In this document: piece after piece, positions 46,631 through 59,942 of the stretch | Layout: each line of letters starts with the position of its first letter | How positions within the stretch are numbered: the stretch's first letter is position 1 | DNA from: Bagarius yarrelli | Lineage: Eukaryota; Chordata; Actinopteri; Siluriformes; Sisoridae | Assembly: GCA_005784505.1 (NCBI GenBank) | Contig: VCAZ01000037.1 | Coordinates: forward strand, 1,517,856-1,581,855 | Length of the DNA stretch: 64,000 nt | Direction: 5' to 3' | Program-made: the position numbers and the translations under genes | Notes under the pieces: model-generated | What the model saw: the letters and a program-made list of their open reading frames with translations, nothing else | What the model was told of the DNA's origin: nothing | The model's database searches: none

Positions 46631-49570
46631 AGTGGCAAATGCTAGATAAAATTAAAGTAGCAATGAACTATATTCTGTATTAAAGTTCAGTAGGGTTAAT
46701 CATAGGTATTGCTTAAAATGGGTAAAAATTAGTGCATTTATTCACCTCCATAGTCTGCTTACTGTTTGGGAGGTTGTCTATAGCTTGTGTGCGCCAGCCA
46801 ATGAAAGCAGTATAGACATGTTTTATAAGTGCATAGTGCAGCACTGCAAAATTTTAATGCGCATATATGTAATTACAGCAGACTTCAGGTCGGGTTTTAC
46901 ATTTAAATATTTAGTTGCTACCTATGTACGTTATGCTTTTTAGGGGAAAAAAAGGTTTGGAACATTTATCATAAATTTCACCATTTACTAGGTTCTGTAT
47001 TATTTGCTTTTAGACAAATAAAATCTTAACTTGGACATTGTCCATTCTAAAGTTATTAAGAAGACAAAATGATTGTTATTGTACCATTAAACACATGTTT
47101 ACAAGAAACTTTGTCTTCCAATTTCTTGAATTTTTTTTTTTCCTCTAGGTTGCCAAATTCTTTCTTTCATTTACGGGCTTTTGCTATTCAGAGAAATGTC
47201 AGATTCTTGTGCTGATAGTCTGTTCAAAATTTTTTCGTTACAGTGCTATTCGCACACTTAAGTGCTTGTTTAAGAACAACACATTGTTCACGACTAGTGG
47301 GATTAAGTAATGCATCGCCATCTTTACAGTATTTAAAGGCAGGAAATTATTAGATTCATGTAGGGGCAGACCAGCCTTACGCTTGACAGATTCAGATTTA
47401 AAGTGTAGGCACATGTAAACACCAAACCAGATTAGAGAATATTGTTGTACAACAGTGGTACTTTGCATGGTCTCCCGTGCTAGGAACTGCAGCACTTGAA
47501 ATTTAAGGATACTTTTTTTAAAATCTGCGGGTGTGCCAGTGTTCAGTCAGTAGATGGTGCTGGCTATGGTCAAGGAATCTGAACAGTCTGTTGGTCAGGC
47601 AAATGAAACAACTTAAAGAAGCGGAAGAGCTTAAAAGTGTAGCTGGGAATCCTGCAGGTCTAGGTACTGAATGGTGAAGAAGCTTCTTAGACATAAGCTA
47701 TATGCAGTTAGAAATTTAGGTGCTGCTCCTGCTGTGATTTTAGGAGGAAGTCAGGATGGATCAGTCACACTTGACTACTTGTACCTTGACCTTCGGTTGC
47801 TGGTATCCCCTTAATCTTGCATACTTAAAGGTCAGTCTTTCACATTGTAGAGCAGACTTTGGAAGTATTGGCCCAGACATCCAGACATTGGGATTAAACT
47901 AACAGTCTAAAATAACCAACATGATTTTTTAATAAGGCATTTCCTCCCACTATTTACAGAGATAATTACAAGGACCTAGGTGCCGTCTTGAAGCTTCAGG
48001 ATAAAACCATTGCAGGTTATCCAACAGAAGAGATAATGATTTACAATAGTTCCCCTCCTCCAAAATCACCCAGTTCAACACCAAAATTATTTTATCCTAA
48101 ATATCCACAGTAACATTGAGCTATATTATATGTGTCAAAAAGGAGGAATTGCTAAAATATTGGATGGCCTCATGACTGTTGGTTCTCTTTAAATAAATAT
48201 ACACTAAAGGACTCGAATTACTTCGCTGTTGTACTTTTTAACGTGTCATCGTAACATCCTGCATGAAACAAATATGGTGGCATTTACGAATGTGCATGTG
48301 TGCAGCCCTCATAAACTATGCACACTGCCATTGGGAAGCAAACACAGCCTTGCTCTAATTCTATAAAATTTTTCTGGTGAGCTTTCCTGGCCACATTAGA
48401 GTGCGCCACTAGGCTTTGCGGTCCACTGGCAACATCATTTCCAAGTGAGCCATGAGACATTCTGTTCCTAGCTCCTGCTGTGAAAGACCTGATCAGCATC
48501 AATGCCCCAGATAACACATTCTTCTCTGCTTGCCTGTTGTGCCGCTTTACCACGGGCAAGAATGGGAACCTGGAATGTTTTTCTTTTCCTTTATAAAAAG
48601 AATTCCATTCTTACTTGTGGTCTGCTGTTGGCATTGTCAATGCAAGCAGGTTTTAACTACAGAATGTTGTGTCTAAAACCTGTCCATGACCCTGCTGAGC
48701 TGCTGTATACTGTGTTGATGGCCTCAATAGTGGCAGTGGTACCCCGTGGCCATGCCTACCTGCCATGCTGTATGAATCGTTATTTACACCCAAAATGTGA
48801 GTATTTTGCTAGGAACTCTTTAGGAGTTTCACATTCATTTTTTCGACCACTTTTTCCAAATCAGTAATCCAATACGACATACCCGTCCATGGAATAAGGT
48901 AGAGCCACACCTAAAAGGCATCAACAACTTTGCTGACTATACTAAAAGTGGCAGTTTGCATGGTTTTTCACACACTAATTTGTTTTAATACAGACTGAAA
49001 TATAAGTTCTAAAGTGGGCCCTAACTTAAATACAGGCAAACAATAACACTAGTTGATGACTTGGTTCCATGTGCTACCCATTCACAGCTCACATTGAGCG
49101 TAAACAAGCATCGCAGAAGGCTAGTATGAGGCTCCTTGCTAAGGAGGCCTTTTGTCAGCTCCTGGGTAATGGGGGAGCACAGGCAGGGAGCTAGAGCACA
49201 GTTAGCCACTCAGCTTCAGCCATCAGATTCCAAGGTTTCTTCTGAACTGTTTATTATGGAAGGCACATAGGCATTCCTGAAGGAACTTCAAGGCGGCCCT
49301 TCAAAATGGGGTATAGCCTTAACCATTGTAATTGCTATGTTTAATAGTAAATGAAGTACGAGCAGCTGTGTCTAGTAAATGTTCAGTGCTAGAACAGAGA
49401 AAACAAAGACCTACCTTGGATAGTGGGACCAGTCGTTTGGTGCTTATGGATGCCTTATGCTCATAAAGTATATGATTTTCAAAGTAGCTATAGAATGATG
49501 TAGCAGTTATAAACCTTAAAAATTAATCTTGCGTACATTTTCGTAATATAATGGTGTTTTTTCCCAACAG

Positions 49571-49664
49571 GACAACGTGGATCGAACTGCCAGTCGCAGA
49601 CCATCAAATATAATTGGGTCAAACTTCCAACAAGCAGCCAGTCGAAACTCTCCCAACCATCAAG
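49571..49664 (+). CDS. grb10: grb10 second coding exon
   Basis: Acceptor ttcccaacag and donor caag|gttagt bound 94 bases, phase 0 in and phase 1 out. The encoded DNVDRTASRRPSNIIGSNF continues the Grb10 N-terminus (mammalian DKVEQTPRSQ...) and ends in a Ser/Asn/Gln-rich stretch. It is poorly conserved in sequence but correct in phase and position. Confidence 0.88.
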
Positions 49665-50094
49665 GTTAGTATATTTTACTTCACAATACTCTGCATGCTT
49701 TAGGTTTGAGTCGCACCTTGTGTATGTGTATTGGTAGCACTATTTTTAGCTGAAAATGGTTAAATACAGGTTTATGGGTAAAAACAATGCATTTGTAAGA
49801 ATTAATTTGTGAAAATAAGAGGTGGTGGTCTCATTAAGACACCAGACAAAAAACAGAAACTATAATAACCAGGTAATGTATTTCCAAAATATAAAAAAAA
49901 TAATTAAGTATAAACAGTATAGGTGGGGTTGACATTGTTGCTGTCAGCACACTTACACACTTAACTATGCACACCATGACTAGCTGGTAGGTAATGAGTC
50001 TCTGTTAGAGATTCATTTATAAAAGTATTATAGAGCGCAATATTATGTTGCCATATATACATGAACGTTTAAACCACTTTTAAACATACATACC

Positions 50095-50845
50095 TCTCGA
50101 AACTTTTTACATTTTGTTATCTTACAACCACAGAGTAGCACATAATTATTATAAGCACAGTAGGGAATCAGTCCAGAACTACATGGAAGGATCTTCTTGA
50201 GGAAGGCAGCTGGGACCATAGTCACCAAGAAAACAAGTGTTAACACACTACGCCTTAAAAGACTGAATACCTGCAGTGCCTGCAGTGTACCCTGCTCAAG
50301 AAAGCACAGGCCCGAATTAAGTTTGCCAATGAAAATTTTATGATTCCAAGGAGAACTGTGTGAAACCTCTGTGGTCAGATGAGACCAAAATATTTTAAAT
50401 CGCCTTGTTTGGATGAAAAGGAATGCTGCCTATGACCCCAAGAACACCATGTGTTTTTGCTTAGGAGACAGGACAACTTCACCAAATTAAACAAACGATG
50501 GACGAAGCCATTAAATCTTGGGTGAGAACCTCCTTTCCTTAGCCAGGGCATTGAAAATGGGTCTTGGATAGGTATTCCAGCATGACAACGACTGAACACA
50601 CACAGCAACAAAGGAGTGGCCCATGAAGAAGCACATTTAAGGTCCTGGAGTGGCCTAGCTAGTCCAATAGAAACCCTGTAGAGAGACTTGAAGGTTTGAG
50701 TTGCCAAATGTCAGCCTCGAAACCTTAATAGCTTGAAGAGGATCTGCAAAGAGAAGTGAGACAAAATCTTTTCTGAGATGGTGGCTAGTTACAAGAAACG
50801 TCTGACCTCTGTGATTGCCAACAAGGGTGTTGTCACGAAGTACTA
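50095..50845 (+). mobile_element. Tc1-like transposon remnant, same family as 1205
   Basis: The plus strand runs in order through 'gctgggaccatagtcaccaag', 'gtggtcagatgagaccaaa', 'cgccttgtttggatgaaaag', 'tattccagcatgacaacga' and 'tgattgccaacaagggt', all matching the copies at 1205 and 60320. Multiple stops and small deletions are present. The terminal repeat at the 3' end is missing or decayed. Confidence 0.82.
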
Positions 50846-51822
50846 AGTCTGCATTTATTATTTTTTGATGCAATATTCCGCTGAGTTATACCTCGATCAT
50901 CTGTGATGCATAGCTGTATTTTACCTGTGGCTAATTACCAGAGTTGTCAAAGCCTTGAGAGTCCCTAAGAAGTTCTACAACCGTCTTAGTACCCTCATGA
51001 TTAAAGCGATACCAGTTTAAAAGCTTATTACTGTTAATGTTTTTAAAAATGTTTCATACCGAGGCAGTTTTCCAGCAACAGCCAATTTAGGATTGTTTGT
51101 GACTTTGTCTTAGTGGATTAGAGGTCCTCCTCGCTACGTTTTAAAGAATTAGGAACTAATTGTAATGATAAAACGCTTTAAAACAGTCTTGGAGCCTCAA
51201 TTTAGGACTGATTATTGAATGTTCCTTCTTCAAATGTTGGCAGATCAACTAGAAACTAGCAGAAATGACAGAAATGTTTCAATTTTGCACTAGAGAACTG
51301 ATGTTGGAAGATTGGGGGGGGAAACCTACATAGCTTATACATAACAGGATAATTTATTCATTTCATGACCAACTTTTTCTTACTCTGATTCAACTTCTTT
51401 GGTATTTGTCCAGTGTCTTTTGTTGTTTTAAGATTCACTTCATCTCAGACACTGAGGAGAAACTTAACAAGTCAAACACAACCTCTGCAACGTCCTATTT
51501 TTAATGTCCTAAGGCGGCGCTTTTTACCGGGAGGAACTCTGATGGACTTGTTTTTAAATATGCATCCATCAAAAATCTTAACAAAAAATTAATTTTAAAA
51601 AGCTTTTTTAGATTCTACATTTTAGATTTTATATTATTGTTATTGATGAATTTTTTTTTATATGCACGTGTGTTTTGTAGAAATGTTATTTAAAAACTGT
51701 TTTGTTGTTTTTTGTTTTTTTGGGGTTTTTTTACCATTTTTATGTGTTTTGCCATGAATAGCCACTGAAGCTGATATGGCAATAAACATTCATTCATCTC
51801 AGATATTGCAGTTGCCAAATAG

Positions 51823-51852
51823 ACCCTAACCCTAACCCTAACCCTAACCCTA
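51823..51852. repeat. interstitial telomeric repeat (CCCTAA)5
   Basis: Five perfect CCCTAA units, opposite in orientation to the TTAGGG run at 6509. Confidence 0.97.
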
Positions 51853-52908
51853 GAAATACACAACACTGCAGATTTGACAGGTAACCGGAGGTGAAAGAAC
51901 AGCTGTAGAACAAGCACATTTACATTTCTGGCATTTAGCAGACACAAAAAGAAACCCAGACTAACCCTAGTAAAAATCGCCATGTTTCCATGTTCAATTA
52001 CATCATTTTATTTTTTTCCTTCAACTGTTCATTTAATGGTGTACGAATGGTGCGACGGGACACCTGTCCTGCGAGACAAGACAAGCTTTTTAGTATTTTT
52101 TTTGAAAGAAGTCTTTACTGATGTATTATCTAGTAAAAAAAATAAATTTTATTTAAAAAAATTTGCAAAATGCAAAAAAAAAATTTAGGAAAAAAAAACT
52201 TTGTACTTTAGGAAATTCAACTTTTATTTGGATGAATTATACGTTGTAATAAGTGTGTAAACACAAGTTTTACCACCAACAAGTAATTGCACAAAAATAT
52301 AAATAGCATAAATAAAAATAAGGTTTGGCTTTTAGAAAAAGTTTCTAAATGCTTTTGCTTGGTTCTTGTGATAGCAGCGGTATAAAATATTTATTTCCTA
52401 CAATATTTGCATAGCCTTCCTTTTGTCTATCATTCGTTTGCACTAGAAAAATGTTGCTAGACAAACTATGTAAATGTCGCAGGAAACGTCTGTCTTTACT
52501 TCCGGCCACAGGTGCAAGTGCCCACTTCGCAATATTTATTAACAAAAATACTGTAGTCAGGAAAATGCATTTCAGTCATAATTAGTATAAGAAAATGTAT
52601 AAGAAATATAAGTATAAGAAAATACAGCAGTAACAAATAATGTCCAGCAATGTCTACCAGGGTGATAAGATTATCTATCTGTGGTGGTAGATTATTTTTT
52701 TTTTTTCTACCTTTGAGCCCCTGCATTTAAGACACTCGCTGCTTGTCCTTGTTTATCTTTTTTTCTTACACTCCATCATGCTAATAGCACAAGGATATCA
52801 CCTGGAGGATCCCGCGAGATCTTCTCACACCCCTAGTCTATATGTCCTGTTCCTGGATTGCAGGATCGGAATCTAATATCTCTTACTGTTGACCTTTTAG
52901 CCCACCTA

Positions 52909-53541
52909 TGGTGGACATGATTTTGCCAAATAGGATAAGATCCTGGATTAACATCCTTTGTTGATCCTAAATCAACATTTTAATTAACCAATCATCACCA
53001 GTGTGTATCAACCAAACCCACCTCAATTTTTGAATCTTTCATTTTTTTGGGAAACAAAACAGCAAAACTGAAAAATCTCTGATTTGTCTGAGACCAAAAA
53101 TTCATTGATTCTGGAACGATTTACTGATCCTGCGATTCCTGGATTAACATTAAATCCCAACATGAAATTAGACAATAAACGATATTAAAATAATTGATGA
53201 TCATCAGGAAACAACGTTAGTGAATTTAGACTGTACTGATTGTAATGATCCAAAATAAACATGAATGAATTTATACACTGAATCATAAACAATCACTAAT
53301 GAACAATTGAGTGTAAAATGTTGTGAAACGGAACCTGTAGAACCGCAGGAGAGCCACATTCTTACTATAAAACAGCGTTTTTTGAAATTTAACAAGACAA
53401 ATTTTTTAACTATAAATTTGAGAAAAAAACTATGAATTTACATTTCGATCGACACACACTGATGACATCAGATGATTCTGATTGATTTGATTGAAATGTT
53501 GATCCAGGATCACGTACTATTGGGCAAAATCATGCCCACCA
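52909..53541. mobile_element. non-autonomous DNA transposon with about 50-base inverted repeats
   Basis: The left end TGGTGGACATGATTTTGCC and the complement of the right end TGGTGGGCATGATTTTGCC pair across about 630 bases. The match continues inward through 'gatcctggatyaacat', for about 50 bases with few mismatches. There is no transposase frame inside, so it is a MITE-like element. The superfamily is not clear. Confidence 0.75.
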
Positions 53542-54659
53542 CAACCCATCAGTATTCCTGAGATTCCTCTCTTTTTTAGCATGTCTGCAAAAAATATTAG
53601 TTTCAGATACTTTATAATTCTGAGCTTAAACTAGTCTGGCTGGTCTCGGATATCTCTCAGCTAAACGTTTTTGGGAAGCATTTCTGCTTCTTTTCAGAGA
53701 TTCCGGAAATTCTAATGACTAAAGTTCCAAAATACCCAATCCAGCAAGTCAAAGAAATTTCATCACTACATTGCAACTGCAAGCACACCCTTAAAATCAG
53801 CTGATCATCTCCACAGCTCCACATGATAGCTTAGATCATTGACTTATAGTTTTGTTATTCTGCTGCGCTTTCCTTCCTAACGAAGGCTGTGAATGCGTAG
53901 AATAAAGAATCCTTCATTTCTCCAAAGTCTCCACCTGTGTGTGCGGCCGGTTAAGCACGTATGACTTAGCTTATCAGCTGATGCCTTTCAGGGAAGTGTT
54001 ACTCATCTGTGGAACTCCTGCTGATTTGATTTCGTCGTCGCAGACGCTTTCAGCAGATAGTAATCTGATTACAGTGGTCTGCATGCTGCAGGACAACATG
54101 TTCTCACCTCAGGGGGTCACGTAAAGAGCGAAACACACCGGGGTGTTGTGTTGCCGGAGGAATAATCAACATGGTGGCGCCATGTGGCCTGAGATGCGGC
54201 AAGGAAAATACATTTTCTATGACATCATGCACTGAGTTTGGCTATCTAAGCTATAGACAGTAAGTGGGCTTGTCATGTTACAGATAAACCAGTTACCAAA
54301 GACTTTTTTCCATGACTTTCACACACATTAAATAAATAAATGATCATATCAACAGTTTATTATTAGACTTGGACTGACAGCTAGGCGTGATTGGTCCAAA
54401 ACATTTCAGCAAGTGATAAATACAATCTTTACATACAGCTGAAGTTTTTGCACCGCATTTAGCCCTAAGGAGAATCACTGGGGAGTCTTTTTATTTGCGT
54501 AGAATCTAAATCCTGTTTGCAAACACAATGGAACATCTAATCATAATCAGAGTAATAGAAAACATGGACCTTTTTAAAGAAACAAGACAAGAAACAAGGT
54601 ATCCAAATATTGTTTATGGTTGAATACCAGGTCATCTAGGATTTACAGGCAATGAACAG

Positions 54660-54800
54660 GCCGATGAAGCCATGAAAGAATCCATCCAGGCTAATGTACC
54701 GATCCAGGCAAATATAACGATCCAGGCTAACGTAACAATCCAGGCGAATAACAATCCAGGCTAATATAACGATGTAGGCTGATGTAACAAGATCTTGCTA
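54660..54800. repeat. short tandem array, 'gatccaggctaatgtaac' units
   Basis: About seven units of 18-21 bases with the invariant core ccaggc(t/a/g)aa; spacing varies slightly. Confidence 0.85.
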
Positions 54801-54839
54801 GGTATACTTAAAACTTACAGGTAGGTGTGTTAAGACACG

Positions 54840-54892
54840 TTGGAGCTAAACCCTGACACCCCAACCCTCCAGGACCAAGATTGCCCACCCCT
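54840..54892. repeat. fragment of the hAT-type MITE at 42272
   Basis: 'ggagctaaaccctgacacc' and 'ccctccaggaccaagattgcc' match the right half of the 42272 element. Confidence 0.8.
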
Positions 54893-55014
54893 GCCCTAAC
54901 CACTGCGCTACCACTTTCATTTTAATAGATTTGAAAAAGAATCCACCTGAAATTGTATCTTTTTGGATATTTGTATTACTTAATTCACCTTTTTTGTTTA
55001 TATATAAATATTAT

Positions 55015-55140
55015 ATTTACATTTACAGCATTTGGTAGACATCCTTATCCAGAGTGACTGAGCAATTGGGGGTTTAAGGGCCTTGCTCAGGGGCCCGCTT
55101 GGTGGTGCTGGGACTCGAACCCCAGTCTTTCAGGTATCAG
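55015..55140 (-). repeat. SINE-type repeat, minus orientation
   Basis: 'tacatttacagcatttggtagac', 'gggccttgctcaggggcccg' and 'gtgctgggactcgaacccc' are the reverse complement of the local SINE. Confidence 0.75.
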
Positions 55141-55144
55141 TTAG

Positions 55145-55380
55145 TTCGGGATCACAGGGATCTGCTGGAGCCTATCCCAGCCGTCTCTGAAAGAGTGAAA
55201 GGCAGGAGAGAAACACCAATCAATCTAACAAACATGTTTTTGGACTGTGGGAGGAAACCGGAGTAAACCCACACAAGCACAGGGAGAACATGCAAAACTC
55301 CACACAGGAAAACCCCTGCAGGGAAATCGAACCCGGGACCTTCTTGCTCTGGGGCAGCTGTCCGAACCACTAGATCTCTG
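55145..55380 (+). repeat. dispersed fish repeat copy
   Basis: Matches 28535-28800 in order ('gatcacagggatctgctgg', 'ttttggactgtgggaggaa', 'aggga(g)aacatgcaaa') and extends to 'aatcgaacccgggacctt'. Confidence 0.8.
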
Positions 55381-55969
55381 CGCTGGCCTTTATCGATTGT
55401 CGGTCATTCTTTAAAACAAAAGCTGTTATACTGTATAAACCGTGTGACTTGCAAACTATTCACTAGTCGCAGTAAACTAATAAACTGTAATTGCACAGTA
55501 GTAGTTAGACGTTAATGTCTCTCAGCTCAATACACTTCCATAGCTAATTATAGCTCTAACGACATTCCTGACTAATCTGGTGGTGTGGTTGGTTGATATT
55601 TTAGTGAAAGTTTATGCTGCATCATTGAGTCATTAAACCGAAATAAAGCCTGTGGTTAACAGCAAGCTTAGGATATTATTAAAAAAGGTGGTTTCCACCG
55701 AGTGGCCTATAACGAGGTTGTTGGCCTATAACGAGTCATTATCATCTCTCACAGCCGTGTGTTTAAATTACAGACCGACCGACATTGATTGTTTTAAAAC
55801 TGATTCCAATTTGCATGTTTTTGCGGCTGATCTATAGAACCGATATTGATCTGTTTTATCTCTGTTTTTGATATAATAACAGCAGTACTGAACTGAACTA
55901 ACTGTAGTTTTTAACCCCTTAACAGTCATTTTACATTTTTTTTTTCTTTGTAAACTATAATTTTATAAA

Positions 55970-56300
55970 GGGCAGCACAGGGGCTTAGCACTGTTGCCTC
56001 ACAGCAGAAAGGTCCTGGTTTCGATTTCCGGGCAGGGGTCTTTCTGTGCGGAGTTTGCATGTTCTTCCTGTGCGTTCTCCAATTTCCTCCTACAGTCCAA
56101 AAACATGTATGTTAGATTGATTTGGTGATTCTAAATTTCCAATAGGAGTAAGTGTGTGTGTGTCCCTGTGATGGACTGGCGACCTGTCCAGGGTGTCCCC
56201 TTCTTTCACCCTTTCAGAGACGACTGGGATCGACTCCAGCAGTTCCCAGTGAATTAGGGAATAAGCGGGTATAGAAGATGGATGGATGGATGGATGGATT
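55970..56300 (-). repeat. dispersed fish repeat copy, reverse, with ATGG tail
   Basis: Reverse complement of the 28535 family ('gagtttgcatgttcttcc', 'cctgtccagggtgtcccc'), ending in a (GGAT)n microsatellite at about 56277-56299. Confidence 0.82.
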
Positions 56301-56699
56301 TATTAAAGAAATAAAGTCCACTGACGTTTATAGTATCATTGTTGAATAAAATCTTAAGCTCAAGTAGACAAACGGTTAAAAAAAAAAAAATTATTTGTTA
56401 AACCATCTAAATTAATAGTTTTCAACCGATTTTGTACAAACGCCCCCCCCCTCCAATTGTAATGCCTTACTGCCCTCTTATGCCCCAACCCACATCCCAT
56501 ACACACAAACTTTCTTTCTTCAAAAGCCATCATTTAATCAGACCCCCATTTGTTATGAGTGACGGTTCAGTTTTTGCTCTATTGGAATAAAAAAAGGACA
56601 AAAAATATTTTACAAGAACAAAGAAATAAGCAAACTTATTGGCAGGTTAGCGTACAGTACTGAACACGTATCATACAAGCCTTTAGTTTGAAAGTTAAT

Positions 56700-57460
56700 T
56701 AGTGAGAGTGGCAGAGTGCCAACTGGGAATCGAACCCTAATCCTCTCATTTAGCAGTCCGACACCTTAACCACTGCGCTACCAGTTCCTTCTTGAGAGTT
56801 CTTCTACTCCATACAGAACACACAATGTCTTCATGGAGTTTAGGAGCTTTATGCACAGGGTCATTGTTATGCTGGATCAGGGTTTAGAATATTAAAAAAT
56901 AAAACAGTTACGCTAAATCCTAAACAATTGTGTGTTTGTGGCATCAGTTTGGGAAAGAATCAATTTTCAGAACGTGTTTATTTACATTTACAATCTACAG
57001 CATTTTGGCAGACATCCTTATCCAGAGCGACTTACATTTACAACTGAGCAATTGGGGGTCCAACAGTGGTAAGTTCAAGTTCAACAAGTTCAAGGAGCTT
57101 TGTCATTTCAACCATATATAGCAGAATGCAGTACACAGTGAGAGGAAATAACGTTTCTCCAGGACCCCCTGGTGTTACACAAAACATAGAATTCCACAAA
57201 ACAACAAAGAGCCACTAAACAGGATAGACATAAAGTGCGTGTGTGCGACCCGGTGCAGACAGTGCAATAAACAATACAAACATTACAAAGACGATGCAAA
57301 GAAGACAATAAGGGACGGGACATAACGCAATAGCGCCAACCAGATTGTAAGATGAGGTAGACATGAAATGTGCAAATTACAACAGTATTGTGAATTGGTG
57401 GTGCTGGGAATCTGAACCCGATCTTCTAATTAGCAGTCCAACACCTTAACCACCTTTGCC
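56700..57460 (-). repeat. cluster of minus-orientation SINE and LINE 3'-end fragments
   Basis: SINE pieces lie at about 56715-56790 ('aatcgaaccctaatcc', 'accttaaccactgcgctacc'), 56980-57060 and 57395-57460. Between them, 57072-57372 is a copy of the LINE 3' end seen at 8326-8700, sharing 'gcagtacacagtga', 'aataacgtttctccaggac' and 'gtgcaaa' runs. Confidence 0.7.
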
Positions 57461-58016
57461 GTGATGGTGTACATGTCTTATCATTGCAACCGTAAACCTC
57501 TTTTAAAATATTAGTGCATTGTCTTGATCACTACAGGAAACATTAAACATTAACCTTGTTCATGACCATATTTGGAATGAAACGTTTGTTGGTTTGCTAA
57601 TGTTATTGTAGCCCTTTTAAATCCCTTAGACTGATGATGTGGTTCATTTTTCATGTCTTTAATGGATTGTTGGGTTTGTTTTATCATCTCATTGTCACCC
57701 CCAGTTGATCTAATAAACCCACCTGCATAAGAAGAGCTTAGCGGTGTCTATAAACGCTGTGGGATTAGCAAGCAGGGATGCAGGAAGCCGACACGTTTTT
57801 AGAATGAGTGACATGAAGGTTATTGTTTTATTTATTTATTTCTCTCGCCGTTTTTTTAATATGGCTTTTAAAGCAAGAAATAAAAAACACAGGTCATTCT
57901 GGGGGAAAACAAAATGAAACAAGCTAATTGACCTCAATTACAGTTCCAGTAATTCAAAAAGTGTAAATACACACGGGTGTAAAAATCTCTGTAAACTTTT
58001 TTTTTTTTTTTTTTCA

Positions 58017-58150
58017 GGGTAAATTCATATCAGCACTGCGAAAAGGGCAGACCCACAGATTGGTACTACCACCACCATGCTTCACTTTGGTTATAGTGTT
58101 TCATGCTTTTTGGTGCAAAATGCATTTCAAAAATAATTCAGCCTTCTGAT
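58017..58150 (-). mobile_element. small Tc1-like scrap
   Basis: 'ctaccaccaccatgcttcac' is the reverse complement of the conserved KHGGGS-type block of Tc1 transposase. Nothing else of the element is recognisable. Confidence 0.4.
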
Positions 58151-58779
58151 TAAAAAAAAATTAAATAATAATAATGCCAGTGTTTCAGATGTCCAAATGC
58201 ATATAGGTGGGATTTCTTTGTTGTTTGTTTGCATTGAGTTTTTTTTCCCCAGGTGTAAAATACAATAGATTGTTGAACTTTGGCCACTCTTTTATTTTAA
58301 ATAGAGGAAAATATATATTTTTTACCTTACATAAAAGCCCCATTTGGATTGGAATAGATTTACAGAGTGGCATTTTCGGGGAAATGTCTGTTCCACAGAC
58401 GTCCTTTTGAGAAATAGCCTGGATCCATTTTGTCCTGGTTTCTTTCCGTGGTCACTTCTGACTTTCTTGTTTTGGGGACTTTTAATTAACAGATTCGGGT
58501 TAAACTGAACTGAGTGTTTTCAGTCTTATGACATGTGATCCACAGACCCTCCTACCTCAATAATAAACACAGAGATGTTAGTTTCCTCCAAATCTGTACA
58601 TGAATTTAGTCGTTTTATATCCGGATTGGGTTCTGATCTTCTACTTATTCTGGTGTGTTTGTTCCTGTTCTTGTAAGCAGTGACACATAATCTGTAGTGA
58701 CCTCTTGTGGTGGAAATGCAGACTTGTACTTTAGAACTCAAGATCCAGTTTATATTAGCCTGCCTTAAAACACTTCGTT

Positions 58780-58880
58780 TGGCCAGTCCAGGTGTTGGAT
58801 TGCTAACTGGAAGATTGGTGGTTTGATTTCCAGCACTAACAAGTAACCAATGCTGGGCCCATAAGCAAAGCCCTTAAGAA
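58780..58880 (+). repeat. decayed SINE copy
   Basis: 'ggtgttggattgctaactggaagattggtggtttgatttcc' and 'gctgggcccataagcaaagccc'. Confidence 0.6.
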
Positions 58881-59230
58881 AATTAGAGCAGATTAATCGA
58901 AGTAAACTAAAAAAAAAAGGTTTTTAGATTTATTTCATTAATACGACAGATAAATTGGGGGTTGTTAGCTACCCAGCTAACAGGCTATAAGACATGGCGG
59001 AAGAGACGTCTGTTATAATATTGTGATGTAGCATTTGTCTTTTTTTTTTTTTTAAACTAGGTGGTGAGTTGTGTGTTAGCAGACCATCTTGTGTTTGTCT
59101 TCACTCTAACTGGGTTTTCTAGGTTCTTAAACCCAAGACGTGATTTTTGATTTGATCTTTTTAGTTCTCGAAATCCAGACAAATGAAATTTAGTGCTCCG
59201 ACTGCATCTAATTATCCACTGTATAGGAAG

Positions 59231-59292
59231 TGTGTGTGTGGGTGGGTGTGGTGTTCGGTGAGTCTCGTGTGTGGGTGTGTGTTTGTGTGTGT

Positions 59293-59390
<98 letters not shown>

Positions 59391-59420
59391 TGTGAGATGG
59401 TGTGTGTGTGTGAGAGGTAA
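59231..59420. repeat. long GT microsatellite
   Basis: (GT)n of about 190 bases with a few GGGT interruptions at its left side. All reading frames through it are Cys-Val or Thr-His repeats and not genes. It lies about 520 bases upstream of a grb10 exon. Confidence 0.97.
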
Positions 59421-59514
59421 TTCTACATTTGTAGTGTTTTACTTTCGCCCTAAATTTTTGAAATGCGCACACGCTGGACAGTTTACCAGCCTATGATTTT
59501 GTAAATGGCGAATG

Positions 59515-59610
59515 AGGAAGTGGTAGTTTAGTGGTTAAGGTGTTGAACTGATAGCCACCACTGCTGGGCCCTTAACTCCCAATTTCTCTAGGACGTCTGC
59601 CAAAGGCTGT
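59515..59610 (+). repeat. truncated SINE copy
   Basis: 'gtggtagtttagtggttaaggtgttgaac' (box A region), then 'caccactgctgggcccttaac' and 'gacgtctgcca'. The box B region is deleted. Confidence 0.6.
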
Positions 59611-59942
59611 ATATGTAAATTTGAATGGTGGCAACATGTCACGTTTTAGTCGTTGTTCCTTGTGATTAAGTTGTAATTTTTCACGCTGTTGTGATGTCGT
59701 ACGTCATGTGACAGTGTCAACATGGTGGATGCAGTACATCCAAATTTCATTCATACTACCTATAATTTTACTGATGGAGAAAATACTTTTCTAATAGTAA
59801 GAAAATATGTATGAATTTAAAGTAGTCTCTACTCAAGTATTATGCAATTTTTGGATCATCTGAATTTAACAACATGGTCCTCACCTGTAAGGTGGACTTG
59901 ACTTATTTTTTATGCTAAATCCGGTGATTTTCTCTTTCTCAG

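Larger units (their letters stand above)
43753..49570 (+). other. grb10: grb10 intron, about 5.8 kb
   Basis: Contains a SINE fragment at about 45870-45990 and a minus-strand RTE-like fragment at 46090-46630. A telomere-proximal-type 'gggtgcccatccctaat' end of the hAT family lies at about 43868-43890. The remaining sequence is unique, including a balanced-GC block at about 48280-48880 with open frames but no recognisable motif. Confidence 0.75.
49665..59942 (+). other. grb10: grb10 intron, about 10.3 kb
   Basis: Repeat-rich. It contains a Tc1 remnant (50095), telomeric repeats (51823), a 630-base inverted-repeat element (52909), a short tandem array (54660), clustered SINE and dispersed-repeat copies (54840-57460), a small Tc1-like scrap and a long GT microsatellite (59231). 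No coding exon was recognised between the flanking grb10 exons, and none is required by phase. Confidence 0.75.

Noticed and set aside
48284..48867. Overlapping open frames in the first grb10 intron as an extra exon
   Set aside because: Neighbouring grb10 exons join in phase without it and no Grb10-like sequence is seen.
59183..59496. Cys-Val and Thr-His reading frames
   Set aside because: They run through a (GT)n microsatellite.
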